From Mycteria americana (Eukaryota > Chordata > Aves > Ciconiiformes > Ciconiidae): a stretch of DNA of 64,000 bases. The translations under genes and the position numbers were made by a program. The stretch is taken from the NCBI RefSeq assembly GCF_035582795.1, contig NC_134373.1, positions 28,738,501 to 28,802,500 of the forward strand. Direction: 5' to 3'. Every line of letters begins with the position of its first letter. The stretch's first letter is position 1. Below are positions 50,576-62,984 of this stretch, piece after piece. Below the pieces are notes generated by a model that saw only the letters and a list, made by a program, of their open reading frames with translations, was not told where the DNA came from and made no database searches.

Positions 50576-53500
50576 ATATACATCATTTACAGTTTAAGTC
50601 TTTCTTTTGTACAACAGTAACCATAGAAAACAAAAGAAGCTAAGGCTAAATTTTTTCAATCCCCGAACAGTGGACATGTTACATTGTCTACAAAACTGAC
50701 TTGGACTGAGGCAACGTCCTGTGGAATTCTCCTTAGAAAACCAGATAGTGAAAGGGGAATAATCTAAATCTCCATTTTGCTTTTTACTGTAACTGAGAGA
50801 CTCTTGCATTACCCTTGGACAGACCATTAAAAGAAAAAAAAAAGTATCTTTTTTTTTGCTTTGCTACTGAAATGAGCAGTGTTCTGAGAGATTTATTTAA
50901 TATAATTTGAGTAGAACAAAGTAAAATGAATGATGAAGGGCTCATCTGCAGAAAGAGCCAATTTTTTATTATTTAAGTATTTAATCTCAGCTAGCTTTCA
51001 CAGCCTGTGAAGCTGCTCTTTTTGCCTTTTTGGGGTTTTTTTTTAGGGTGCCTTCATTTTTCAAGTAGGATACAGTTCACCACAGTCCACCTAGGGGTGG
51101 ACTCCATTAAAATCCCGTAAAATCCTTTCAAAGTCAGTGGGTGGGCTCCCAAGTTGGTTGGCAACAGATCACCCACAGATCACCCTTCCCCCTACACACA
51201 TTTCCAGAAACTTCTGAAGGTGACTTAAGCCATGTCATGGGCTTAAGTGGAGCTGAAGTTCATTGCCTTATCCCAAATTTTATCCACAGTTCTGCTAGAA
51301 GACACACATAATTGCAGCGAATGCAACTCCTGTTGACAGCAGTAGGGGATGACAAATATAAGGTCCTGACTTGAATTCATATATGTCAGCCGCAGTTTGC
51401 CCTTGCCTAGGGCAATCTGAGGCTAAATTCATCTGTGATGTATCTGCATTGACCTCAACAGGATTACAACGAGGTCTGAAGCTGGCTCTGTTTCTTTCAC
51501 AAAGTGGGTTTCAAAGCAGGTCAGGTACTACAATGTTTAGCTTCTTGCTATCATCTAGATATAATGGTCTATGTTAAATATTTCATTTGCAAAACTCACA
51601 GAGTAGAGATTTTTATAGCTGGATGCCTGAAAAAACATGTACCTGCTTGCTCTCCTAACCTCTATCTGAAATTTCATGGAGTGGGCTTGGGTGTCCGGGT
51701 ACTCCTCTGTGCCGTGAGTGGGATGTGAGGCTGCGACTGGCTGTATCTAAGCTTTACCTCAGAAGCAATCAGTTTTCTTTCTTAACGATACATGTGCTCA
51801 GTATTGGCAGCAATGACAAAACACGTCAGAAAATGGTTTGCCTAAATGATGCAAGAAAGAACCGTAAAAGGCTATGGCATGCAAAAGTGAGTAAATAATT
51901 TCCCATGCAGAAATTGTATCAGACGGACTCTCTTTAGGGCTGTGGGATTGAAATCCTTGAAGAGAGTAATGGCCGGCATATCAAGAAGCAAATGGTGTTG
52001 CAATGTGAACAGCAGTCAGTAGTTCAGAAAAAGCTGCCACAAGCATCCTAAGTGAGGAAAGGATGGAGAGAGGAGAGCCTTTAAGCAAACACCTTTCTTT
52101 GGATCACCTGCTGTACCCAACATTTCACTAAATGTTACGATTGTTTGAGGGAAATCATCCCCAATTCTTCTTTGGGGTACCAGGGAGAGCTCCAGTGATC
52201 TAACTGGAGAGATTCAGATTAGTATCAGCCAGAGGTTTGAAATCCTCTCCCATGTTTGAAGCACATCTCTCATACTTTACAGATCATCAGGACAATTAAG
52301 GCTATGTTTTGGCAGGCTAACTAGTAATTCATTCCATGGCAAAAACGAATCGTGGAAAAAGACCTGAAACCCTTATATCCACCTGATGGTTACCATGCCT
52401 GGTTTCCAACAGCACAACCTTTCTGAGAGCTTTTGCCTCCTGCGCTGCCTCATCACAATTCCAATTTGGAGAGTTAATGTCCCCATTCCCCCTTACAGGT
52501 CACCACCTCTAGATGACTACACTTTCACGGTGGAGTGCCGTCTCCCTTCTGGCTGAACACCTGGCTGACATTTTGAGAATCATGCAATTTCTTCAAATTT
52601 CTGGTTTCTGTGACTGCCAGGAGAAAAATCATAACCTTAGTTAGAATCGTAACACAAGTTCCTCTGCCTCCTACCACTAATTTAATAGCCCCACATGTTA
52701 AAGAAAAAAGGAGAGAAAAAGAAAACAGAGGTGAACTAGATATGGAGCGACACTGTCAATACAAACTGTTGCCTTAATTCTTCCTTAGCGCGGCTTGTAG
52801 ACTCAGTACATTACAAACAACAAACAACAAGCTTACAAATTACAACAGTTCACCAGAAAGTGTGCTTTTTTTTTCCAGTTTTTGTTTTTGTCAGAGTAAC
52901 TTAGTGCAAAAGATCACAAAAATAAGTACCAATACACAGAAATATCCAAACTTCTATATGCATGACTCAAAATAAACAACCAAAGAAAAAAGCTATTTCA
53001 GACCCAAAAGAAGAGTGCGTTTAGAAGTTTCATGTACAAAAGGAGCACAGAGGAGGGGGCAGCCCACACCAAAAAGGGACGTGGAGAACTTTTCATTGGA
53101 AAAGGAAGCGCAGCAAAGTGCAGAACCAAAGCAAACAAATCATGCTTTGAAGCTGTGATAGTAACTTGTGAAGAAAACCCCCAAAACTCCCAAAGGCATG
53201 GTGCAACTCTAACTGTAGTCAACCAAGAGGCCTCCCACCAACCTCAAAAGACTCTGGATAAGGCCCTTGATTTGGCAGGGATGTAACCGTATCACTTGGC
53301 TTGTTTGATAAGTAGGCATTACAAAACTGCATGAAAGCTTTGAAATAGCACTTGTTTTAGACAGCCTCACAAGGTCTCAGCTTTTGCTCAAGTTTTTTAC
53401 AAAGTGTTGCTTTCTGAAAAATAATAATAATAATAAAAAATTAAAAAAACCCTTTGTGTCTGAAAAACTGGCAGTGCAGAACAATACTTGAAACTGGTCT

Positions 53501-56500
53501 TCTTCAGTGTAAGCTTTGTGTAGGTGACAGCAACAAACTACAATGGCATGAGATGCTGGAGCACAAAGGGGTCAAATCCTGCCTCCTGTTATACTCTTGT
53601 TAATCTGGGGTGAAGGACACACTTCAACTGATTGGCTTACACTGATGGAAAGGAAGGTTGATTTTAGGTTGATTCTTCAATATCCTATTGAAGATAGGAT
53701 TTTTTTCAGGGATTCATCTCATCGAGAACTTAAGGGTATCTCCAATGGCACCAGACACGCAGGGCTAGAAAGGCATCTTAGGGGTCTGAGTCAGCTTTAG
53801 ATTATGAAATCTGTGTAGATCTGTCTACATGTATGCTATCTGCCAAAGCTCCCACACGAGGCAATGAATGGATCTTGGATCTACAGTAGACTGGAAGGAG
53901 AGCTATCCTCTCCCAAGCCCCACAGATTACTGATCGGATGGCCAGCGACTCAAACGGGTGCTTTGACACCTGGTTTTCATTATCTGGCTATAAGCAGATG
54001 CGTGCATTTCCTAAGCAGAGATGTCTAGTGTAATTTTAGATGCAAGGAGGTGTCCTTCCTTGATCCCAGATGGCATCTCAATAAAAAAAAAAGTCTCTTT
54101 TAAGACCTGTGCAGATGTGTCTACTACAGCTGCAAGACTAGTGTAAGATTCCTACATGTAGGCAAATTCTGCTAGAAGTATCTAAGCTATTGCCAGGAGC
54201 CTACCCTGTCTCTATAATCAATGGAGAGAAAGATGCATCCCTAGAGAGCGATTCAATTAATCTTAAAGGATGTCTGAGACATTTGCCCTGTCCTCACTGA
54301 CCACAGGACAGGACTGGATGACAAATGTAAAAGAGGTAGCCTGTAAAACCAAATGCAAAATGAAACAAACCCAAAACTCAGATAAAAGCAGTCTTCAAGT
54401 GCTTCCATAGGTCTAGGACTCAATCTTATCCTCAGCAAAATCGATAGCTGACTTCATTAGGAGAAGATTCATATCTCCTCACCATAGTGAAACTATATGA
54501 TGTATTGATTGCTTCTCGCCCAGTATGTGAAATATGTGATCAGCTAAATGCTAATATAGACAAACATCTCATTAAAGTAAGGGTTTGGCTTACAGTGTAA
54601 AAATTGAGCAATTGCTAAATAGGATGGGTTAAGTCTGGCTCTATCAGGTTAAAATAATGCAGAGAGAAAGCATCACATGTTTGAATTTTGGCCATCAGTT
54701 TTAACTTATATGTCAGCGGAATCTCATGACTGAACACAATCTGGTAACAGTACAGCCCTAAATGGCTTGTTTTCACAGCTACATTCACCCAGATGAGAAT
54801 CCTGGTTTAGCCAATGTGAGTTAAATGCCTGTCTTTTGTTTGGCTTTGTTTTCACAGCAGACATACCCTAAGTGCTGTGCCAGGGCAAGAACAAGAAAAA
54901 AGAAAAAAATTGTACTTGTTAAAAATTTACTCAAAACACTCACACTGTTTTGTCTCTAGTAAGTGAATAAGGACAGATTAAATACTTACTGCATATTACA
55001 TAGGTGACTTACTTAGGACCAACGTTTTATTTGCAAAAGAGAAATAGGACTCAATTTTCATAGATATTTAAATGTCTTGCAGTATTTTCAAACATTACAC
55101 AGCAAGGCAGAAGCAGAAATCCAACTGAAATTAATTTGAGTCAAGTGCTCATCTTGTTTAGTCACTTAAGCATTGATCCACATCCTCAGGAGACCGAATT
55201 CCTTTGAAAGCCCACACTTCATTCAGGTGGCAGCCGATGCCTCATTGAAAGTTAGTGGGATTTAGCTTTCTGACAGACAGCCTTCATTTGTTTCCTACAG
55301 CCAGACACCAGGGTTCTCAGACAGTCCTTCTAGGCATCCAACTCAGACTTTGCATGACTAAATATCTTTATAAGCATGGCTGTTATTGGCCAAGTCATTT
55401 CTGGAGAACAGGAATTTGCAGTGCCTAAACCCATATCTAAATGGCTTAGAAATTTCACAGCCTAAAAATCCCTGCCTAGCAATAACACTTTTCAGAGGTT
55501 ACATACGATATCACCAGGAAAAAAAAAAGAGACTTGGTATCCTTCTACCAGCCCCTTACTTTTGTTATGAAACTTGTCTTGGGAGAAGGAAGAAAACCCA
55601 AACACCACCTCCAAACAATTCTTTGATACTCTCAGGTTTTCCACTAAAATAAATCCTGACATTTTATATATAAAAAGTATTATCCTCTACGTTTACTGAA
55701 AAATGTTATCTAGAATGATAGCTAAAAGGAAAAAGGAAAGATGCCACCCCCACCCCCTCACCCCCATTTAAAGAGCAATTTTAACAAAAATAGCAGAAAT
55801 GGTTTGTAATAGATGGGAAAAAAGGTCTAATTTGAACTGTGGAAAATGAAAGCAATATTAATGCTGATAGATTTTTGCAAAATTGCATTTCTTCTCTTTT
55901 TTAAAAATTATTTTTAATTGCCTTTATCTGGTACTGAAGTAAATCAGATGATGCCTTCACTAAAGAAAGCATTATAACAAAAAAAATTTAAAAAAAGGAG
56001 TTAGTATTAGGGTACTTCATGTAATAACTTTTAGCTACCTTTTAATAAGAAGAATATTGACATCCTGATTTAGGAGATAGGATTTTAAATGGCAAGTCCA
56101 TTCAAATTTGTTCACTTGTCCAGCCCTGTAGCATATAAATATTCACATCTCATTACATCCATAGGTACAGATGCACGTGTTTCTGGCATGCATTTATGTA
56201 TGTGCAGTTCTTTCTTTTTACAGATGCACACCAATGCAGCTAAATTTTAAAGGATTTTTACCAACCTGGGCTATATTAAATGAGGATAAGGAAAAATGGA
56301 CAAACAAACCACTTACACTGCTTTGCCAGGTCCGAGCTTGCACACAGCATGCCACTTACCCCTGCTCTCTAGCCCAGGACTGAGCCGCTGAGCTGCATCT
56401 GGAATCTTTGCAGCAACACTAATATCTACATTTGGTGATGGGAAATTGATCCTCCTTGAGAAAGCTCAGCATCTTGCAGAATCAGGCCCTAAGACGGCTG

Positions 56501-58420
56501 AAAGTAATTTAGCCACTTGAGAAATGAGAGGACTCTGCTTTATTGCTCAGTCTCCCTTTTCCAGCTACTCAACTGCTGGAGCTGCTTTGTGCTTTATTGT
56601 TGTACTTTGTAGTAGTTTTATTCCTGGAAACTAATGTGTGGGAAAGCAGAAGGATGATTTCTGTCTGTTAGTTTGGCTAGAGAAAAATACACACCTGTGG
56701 GCTTTCCCCTCCTTCCTATTCCATTCTTCATAAAGCCAATTAAGTACATTAGGACTTCAGAGATGTCTCATACAGCGGCCATTTCAGATAAGATGACTCA
56801 AACATGGGCAGAGGAGCCCATGTGCTGCTTATTCCTCCCGTCCCACCATGCCAAACAAGGCAGCTTTATCTAGGGGAAGGGAGGAAGGGAAGAAGGTTGG
56901 AAGGAGAGAGAAAAGAGAATTGCTTTGCCAGGATTTCACCACAAAAGATAAAGCAACATAGAGGGAATACAGCTAATGAGTCCATCATTACACATCTCAT
57001 CATGCAGAAACACTCTCAAGTAATCATGTATCATGCAAACAGCCAGCATGAGGCAAAAGGGCTGTCGTCAACCACAGTCGAGGAAGAACGGCACCAATAC
57101 TAATTTCAATATAAATGACTTCATACAATTGCTTGGTTAGAGTTCTGGTTATGGGGCTGGCCTCCCATATTCTTCTTCACGTGAGAGCGATATCATTCCA
57201 AGATTGCTTTCTCTTCACCGGATGCTACTTCTCATAAAGTCTTCCAAAAGAAGTGGTGAAGAATCACCATATCCAAACTGTCATTTATTTATTCCTCCTT
57301 GTCTGTCCCCTCCTCCCATCAAAAAAATAACCAGCTACATACCTTTGCAATGCACTGTCTGGAAAAATAGCACCTGTTGGATGTGTAACCTCATCTCTAG
57401 TTTGCTGTGGGTTATTACTTCATATTGTGATTCTTTGATTTTAATCTATGTAAAAAGGATCACCATGCAGAAACCCCAGGATGACTGCAGAAGGGTGTAG
57501 GGGGCAAAGAAAGAGATTCAGCTGCACAATTAATTGTCTTGAATTAATTCTTATCAAGAGTACTGCAATAATTTATTTTTTTTTTCTTAGCTGTTGGATT
57601 GATTCAACTCCTGTCAGAAACCTTCAAGTCTGATAGCAAATTCTACAAACTCTTCAGAAGCCCTGCAAAAGCAGTATGTCGCACTGACACAAGCAGGGTA
57701 TGAAAAACCTCCCTTGGTGGGACTTCTCCATTTCTTACCCTTAGGATGTCTGTGACTGAAAAGAAGGTTTTACAGCCTCACACTGCAACAATGCAGCACA
57801 AATAAAATGGGTAGGATTCGAGTCTTCAGTATTGTTCCCAAACAGGAAAGAAGACTTTAGAAAAACAGGAGAGAAGATTAATTCGAAGTAGAGTATTTGG
57901 GATCTTTTTTAACTTGTTTCCATAATGTTCTTCCTTGTAAACAGTGCTGATTAAATATTAACCTTTTTAGACGTGACATTAGATCTCTCTCTATTTAGCT
58001 TTGGAAAAGATATTCCAATTTCTACAAACAGGAAATACCAATCAATCTTTCATGCAGTTTTGGTTTGGGTTTTTTTTGAGTAGTTGGATTTTTTTCTTTT
58101 TTATAAGAACTGGCAGAAGGTGTGACTCATATTTAAGATTAAACTATTTTTGTTTTTTCTTGTCTATGTACTTTTTCTTTGCCACAGTGGCAACAGTGTT
58201 TAACCTCAGCACGTGATAATCCTCCGTATGGCATGAACAGCTATATGCTGCATTTCTAACATTTCAGACAAATATAGAGCACCTAAGTCCTAGCAGCTTC
58301 CTAAAACCCTTGGAGATTCAAGCTACTATTTTCCATGCTTCAGCTAGAGTTATGCTAGAGTATGTTGGGTCTACATGGCCAGCCTTATGAGATGGAGGTG
58401 AAAGAGGTGCACGGGAATGA
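50576..58420 (-). other. Repeat-poor interval, possible extended 3' UTR
   Basis: No exon, CR1 or LTR is recognisable here, in contrast to the flanking DNA. Blocks near 50580-50830 and 52780-53040 look like 3' UTR sequence when read on the minus strand (AT-rich, many TGTA and TTTGT words, no open frame of note). A C-rich run at 55744-55766 would be G-rich in a minus-strand RNA. The link to CNTNAP4 is inference. The short open frames inside have no recognisable domains. Confidence 0.3.
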
Positions 58421-59120
58421 CATTTATTGTTGATACATATATTGTTGGAAAAGTACTGATAAGCCTAAAAGTTACAGTAAAAGGACAGGAGGTTGGGGGA
58501 AGGAGCTTAATGAGGACAGTTTTATTTTTCCTTACCTCATACCAGCTTCTCAACTGGTATAAATTAATGTAACACCATTGAAATCAATAGATATATATCA
58601 ATTCATATCATTTGAGAATTTGGACAGTTCTTTATGATTGTTGTAAATGAGCCTGTAAAATAAATCAGGCGTTTTGGTCTCATTCTTTCCCTCTATCCTG
58701 TCCCAGTATCTGTAGAGCTACGTATTCAGCTACTTTACCTCTACTTTACATAGTCCAGCTCTAGTGTAAAAATGATGAATTAAATGGCTCCAGAGAAAAA
58801 CACAAATAAATGTAGGGACTTTGAAACATCCAGGAACCCACAGCAGAAACCAGGTGTGCATGTGGATCTTATTGTGTGTAGGGTGGATAACAGGTCTCTT
58901 GAGCTGCAGAAGTAAACTGTGACTGCCAGGTTCTTGTGCAGAGAATGAGGCACTGTGATTGTTGTCAGTGTTTCCTGTGCAGGGCGGTCTTTTCCAAATG
59001 AAAAAGAAGTTAGCAAAAAATGAATGTTTAAAAAAAACTACAAAAAGAAAAACAGAAGGAAGAAAGGAAGAAAGGAAGGAAAGTTAGGGGACTAAGAGTA
59101 AGAAGAAATTGCATTGTCCA
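58421..59120 (-). other. CNTNAP4: Proximal 3' UTR of CNTNAP4 (end undetermined)
   Basis: The stop codon at 59121-59123 must be followed by a 3' UTR at lower coordinates. On the minus strand AATAAA hexamers occur at 58521-58526 and 58423-58428, either of which could end a short UTR. A purine-rich AAGG/AAAG tract at 59054-59083 lies 40 to 70 nt past the stop. The sequence cannot decide between a short UTR ending here and a long one reaching about 50.55 kb. Confidence 0.45.
59054..59083. repeat. AAGG/AAAG purine tract
   Basis: Short AAGGAAGAAAGG repeats about 40-70 nt downstream of the CNTNAP4 stop codon. Confidence 0.8.
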
Positions 59121-59317
59121 TCAGATGAAATATTCCCGTTTGCACTCGCTCACTGTGTTCTGCAAGTCAATGTCAGCTTTAAAGGAGCTCTCGAGGTTTT
59201 CTGGGTATTCCTTCTCCTTTGTCTGGCTACTTCGATGTGCTTGTTTGTGCTGATAGAGGAATCTGCTCATGATGGCGATGATGCAAAAGATGATGAATAT
59301 CACAACTGCTATTACAC
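59121..59317 (-). CDS. CNTNAP4: CNTNAP4 last coding exon (transmembrane helix and cytoplasmic tail)
   Basis: This is the final coding exon of a contactin-associated protein (Caspr family). These are neurexin-like single-pass neuronal membrane proteins; Caspr4 is reported at presynaptic sites. Read on the minus strand, the exon follows a pyrimidine-rich acceptor ending in CTCTTCAG and starts in phase 1. It encodes a hydrophobic helix ([17 protein letters not shown]), then a basic juxtamembrane stretch (SRFLYQHKQ) of the kind that binds protein 4.1/FERM partners in this family, then KEKEYPENL, and ends SECKREYFI followed by TGA at 59121-59123. The terminal EYFI fits a class II PDZ ligand, known for Caspr3 and Caspr4. 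CNTNAP4 is favoured because the tail matches my recollection of that paralogue; CNTNAP5 as I recall it ends differently. CNTNAP3 is the main alternative. The family identification is firm and the exact paralogue less so. Confidence 0.85.
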
Positions 59318-60343
59318 CTGAAGAGGGGTAAAAAAGGAAGGATAGAAAGAGTAAAAACCAAAAACAAAACAAAAATCCTAATTACCTCAAAAATACATTA
59401 CCAATGCACAACAGTTAGTGGCTATGATAGATCAGTTCATTTCAGTCTGTACACAATCATTTGCCTCTATCATACCCTCCCTAGTAGTTTTTATTTCTAT
59501 TTTGTCACCTTAAGTAAGACTTAAAGCAGCAAGCATTGATGTAATTGACCTTCTAATTTCAGTCAAATCCTGCTTTCACTGGAAGTAAAGTTGGATCAGT
59601 GTGTTTGTTTTTAAAAAACTAGATCTGTATGCTCATACAAATTCCTGCTCTGTCGTGTGTTATCTCTGGAAACCTTGCAGAAGCCTTGTACACTTTGGTT
59701 TGTAGCTTCTAGATATTATCAAAGGCAGCTCCCTACAGGGCATCCTATAAAATAAACAGAGATAAATTGCCTTCCAGGTTGTTAAAGGAAAATGAAACCA
59801 TACATGAAGCTATAAGGACAACTTTCCCTAGTATATAAAAGCTTTCATATGACCTAGCAAGTTCCACTACACTACCAGCTTGCAAAGAGAGAGCTCAAGA
59901 AATACAGGGTATATGAGTACTGTGTTGAGGCTCTCATCAGAGTGGTAGTTAGCTGGGTCTTAGATCACAGAATCACACGGAATCAGAGAATGGTTGAGGT
60001 TGGAAGGGACCTCTGGAGATCATCTTGCCCAACTCTCCTGCTCAAGCAGGCAGATAGACAGACTTTAGCTATATCTTAGAAGACTCAGGTTCTTGACGAT
60101 CCATAATGCCTTTTTTTGGGTGATATCCAACATCATGTGCCCCCACTATTGGCTTCATCCATAATGCAGGTGCCTATCTAGGTAGCTTGATACAGATATG
60201 TGCTAATAAATACAGCAAATACTAGACCTGCATTAGATTACAAAAAACTTGAATTGGATTTTATGGGGCCCAGATTTAAAGTACCCTAGATGCTTGCCTT
60301 GACAGAATTATTTTTCAATTGTAATCTTTAAAAATGAAGTTAC
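59318..60343 (-). other. CNTNAP4: Last intron of CNTNAP4, with a CR1 tail inside
   Basis: This intron lies between the two recognised coding exons. It has a GT donor (GTAACT) and an AG acceptor with a pyrimidine tract. It carries a short minus-strand CR1 fragment at 59964-60050. Nothing else coding is visible in it. Confidence 0.75.
59964..60050 (-). mobile_element. CR1 3'-end fragment in the last CNTNAP4 intron
   Basis: ATCACAGAATCACACGGAAT begins the terminal repeats. GGTTGAGGTTGGAAGGGACC, TCTGGAGATCATCTTGCCC and CTGCTCAAGCAGG follow, all typical of a CR1 3' UTR in reverse orientation. It has the same orientation as the gene. Confidence 0.85.
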
Positions 60344-60415
60344 CTCCAATCACAGCTGAATCGCTTCTGACTGCATTGGTGAGAGGCTCTCTTTCATCTG
60401 TCTTCCCAAAAGGAT
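60344..60415 (-). CDS. CNTNAP4: CNTNAP4 penultimate exon (membrane-proximal ectodomain)
   Basis: A 72-nt exon on the minus strand. Its acceptor ends AACTGCAG and its donor is G|GTAACT. It enters and leaves in phase 1, so its split last codon (G|GT, Gly) joins the exon at 59317 without a break across a 1026-nt intron. The translation is [20 protein letters not shown] followed by VIGG, the conserved stretch just outside the membrane in Caspr proteins, running straight into the transmembrane helix of the next exon. The first codon is also split and needs a G from an upstream exon, which I could not find between 60416 and 64000, so the preceding intron is probably longer than 3.5 kb. The frame, splice signals and family motif agree. 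The paralogue could also be CNTNAP3. Confidence 0.85.
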
Positions 60416-62060
60416 CTGCAGTTGGTTAAACAAAATAGGACTTATTTTCTGTATCAACTATATTCATTTTCTCTGTGGCTTAGACAGAAGTGTCCTCTTA
60501 CCCTCATGAATTCTAATCTGTTTTCAAAAGATGTGATTTGGGGTATTGGAGAATCGAACCAGAAAGCTCTCTGAAAAATAAAGTCAGCTTGCAGGACAAT
60601 TTTATTCTGCATCTTCGGGAGCAAAGTCTGTTAAGCGTATATTTAAAAGGAAACAGAAAGGCTCACACTAACATCTGAAAGTGTTGTCTCAGTTTCTTGG
60701 TAGAATAATCAGAGAGACATTTGAACTAAGTAGCCCATTAAGAGCTTTTCTCAGTCAGAGATTTTTTTTTTTTTGGATACCTAAGAATATCAGAAAGCAG
60801 CAAAAGGAAAGGAAGGCTAGACAGATTTAGACCCGAGCTATGTTTGTAGATGCAGATATATACAAGTCAAATTCAATCCCATAAAGAGAAGCAGTCTCTG
60901 CTTGGGACAGCTTCTTGGAAGGGATGTTTTTCTCTCCATTGCAGAAATGCAGTGGTCAAATTGGATTCAAAATGGCGAGAGGTCAGAAATGAATTCCTAT
61001 ACTAAAGGCTCCTTGATGTTGGAGCTCTCTTGTACCCTATCTATAAATGACTACTGTAGAAACACTGGGCCAAACAGCCGACATACCGGCAGTTTCAAAT
61101 TCAGGTCCAAACCTGAGAGGTCAAGCCCTCCCTGAAGTCAGTGGAGTTAACGGCAGCGTACCTACTTTAGTCCTGTATGTTTCAGAAAATGCTGTGTTTT
61201 CTACTGCTAGCTGAATCCAGCTTTTCTGCCCCTTCATATTTTTTTTCCTTTCAGTTCACCCTCTCCTTTGATGAGATTCCTGTCTGTGCTTCTCTCCTTT
61301 CCAAGCCTCCAGGCTATCATACAGAGGATGTACGTGGGAGTTACGGATGACTGTCTCTGATATATATTATACTGCTTTGCCAAACTGATCCTTCCGATGC
61401 AAGAGGTGGAAGCCGAACTGAGAAATTTGGTGTTGCAAGGTTTATTGTAATTGAACATCTTTGCCTTAGTAGCTGACTCAGCCACATTTTGGTATCTCAT
61501 TGCCCAAGAAGATGTTTTTTATTGAAACAAGCAACAATTTCATATTTGTGTATCGGGAGGTGCTGAGTTTGTAGTGATGGTGGCTTTGGGTTATTTAGGT
61601 TCTTAAAGGGTGCACTTTTTCCTTATTCTTTACATCACTGATACCAACCCCAATGATGTGCAGAAGACATCCGCCTCAAAGAGGCTTTCATGTTTTAAAA
61701 GATGCAACTCTACTGCTAGTTTTAGGGGTGGAAGCATTTCTCATCAAACACATCCATACTGAAAAGTCAGGGTTCCCCCTATCTGCAGTTCATTGACTGA
61801 GCTACAGGCACAAAAGGGACTTCTGGGGCCAGCTGAATACCTCCAGTACACCCATTATCAACGTGAATGGTAATTGCTAATGACAGATTTGGACGCTCAG
61901 GTTGAGACCTATTTACAAGAGGCCCCTTGCTTGGATATTGGGTGCCTACAGTGACGTTGCCAAGAAATAAATAATCAGGGCAATGCTTCATCTCATTTAC
62001 TACATTTTTTGGACTGGAATGGGGATAAAAATTGTTGTTTTACACATAAATACAGATAGC
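60416..62060 (-). other. CNTNAP4: CNTNAP4 intron sequence without recognised features
   Basis: Upstream of the 72-nt exon on the minus strand. I searched for the preceding laminin-G exon and did not find it. Minus-strand open frames here lack family motifs. Confidence 0.6.
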
Positions 62061-62225
62061 ATCATCGAAAAGGTTAGGTTGGAAAGGAACTCTGGATGTT
62101 AATTATCCTAACCTCAAGCTTTTGAGCCTAAGCTAAAAGCAGGGTCAAATTCAAAGTTAGATCAAGGTTGCTCATAATTTTGTACATCATGGGTAGGTTC
62201 ATCTCCTTTACTAGTAATTTATGCT
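62061..62225 (-). mobile_element. CR1 3'-end fragment in a CNTNAP4 intron
   Basis: AGGTTAGGTTGGAAAGGAAC then TCTGGATGTTAATTATCC, AAGCAGGGTCAAATT and AAGGTTGCTC match a diverged CR1 3' UTR on the minus strand. The outermost terminal repeat is eroded. Confidence 0.65.
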
Positions 62226-62984
62226 CTTTTTGTTAGTCAAACAGAGGAAAAGAACCTACAGATACTTTATTACAGATGGCTCTTAAAGATGGACAGTGTG
62301 ATTTGCCTAATCCTTTCCACAAACTAGAAGGGAGTAATCATTATTTTAGACTCAAGATTATTTAACTTTCAGATACTGGAAGTTTGGTGAGATATTTTCT
62401 ACCCCAGCCCTCAGCTGGTGATAGTGAAATCAGTTACAACAAGAATTCACATCTGTTGAACATCAGTCCTCCTGTGCTAGAGAAAAATCTCCAGCTGGTA
62501 TCTGGTGCATGGTATTAGTCAAACAGAGTCATGAAAGACTATAAACTATGTATGAAAAAAGCATGAAATTAAATTTCTACCTTAAAAATTATATAAGACA
62601 TCATTCACGCCTAAAAGATTATGTAAGATCTGACACTAAGTGCTATTAAAGCTCCGCTATTTTTTGGCGACTGTTACCAGAATTTAAGCACTGAGAGGAA
62701 ACCAGAACAAACGTTGCAGATCAGTTTCAGAATGAAGGCCAACAGACACAGGCCTTAAGAATTATGTTTTGCCTGAGAAATAAAATCAGCATACAAAGAG
62801 AGGAGGGTTTGTTACAGTGGAGCAGATGGCATGTGACAGCAGAACCATCTCCAGTGGGAACACAATAAACTCTGAAGCCAAGGAAAAGCAATACTGTGTC
62901 TCATATGAGACCTTAACAGGACATCCTCCTCCTTTTAGATAAAACTGATGACATTACAGTGTGAATCACTGAGGCTGGAAGCAT

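Noticed and set aside
50594..50827. 77-codon minus-strand frame beside the candidate poly(A) site
   Set aside because: Looks like 3' UTR sequence; no homologous family recognised.
61779..61991. 70-codon minus-strand frame tested as the upstream CNTNAP4 exon
   Set aside because: Lacks laminin-G motifs and does not supply the split codon with a proper donor site.
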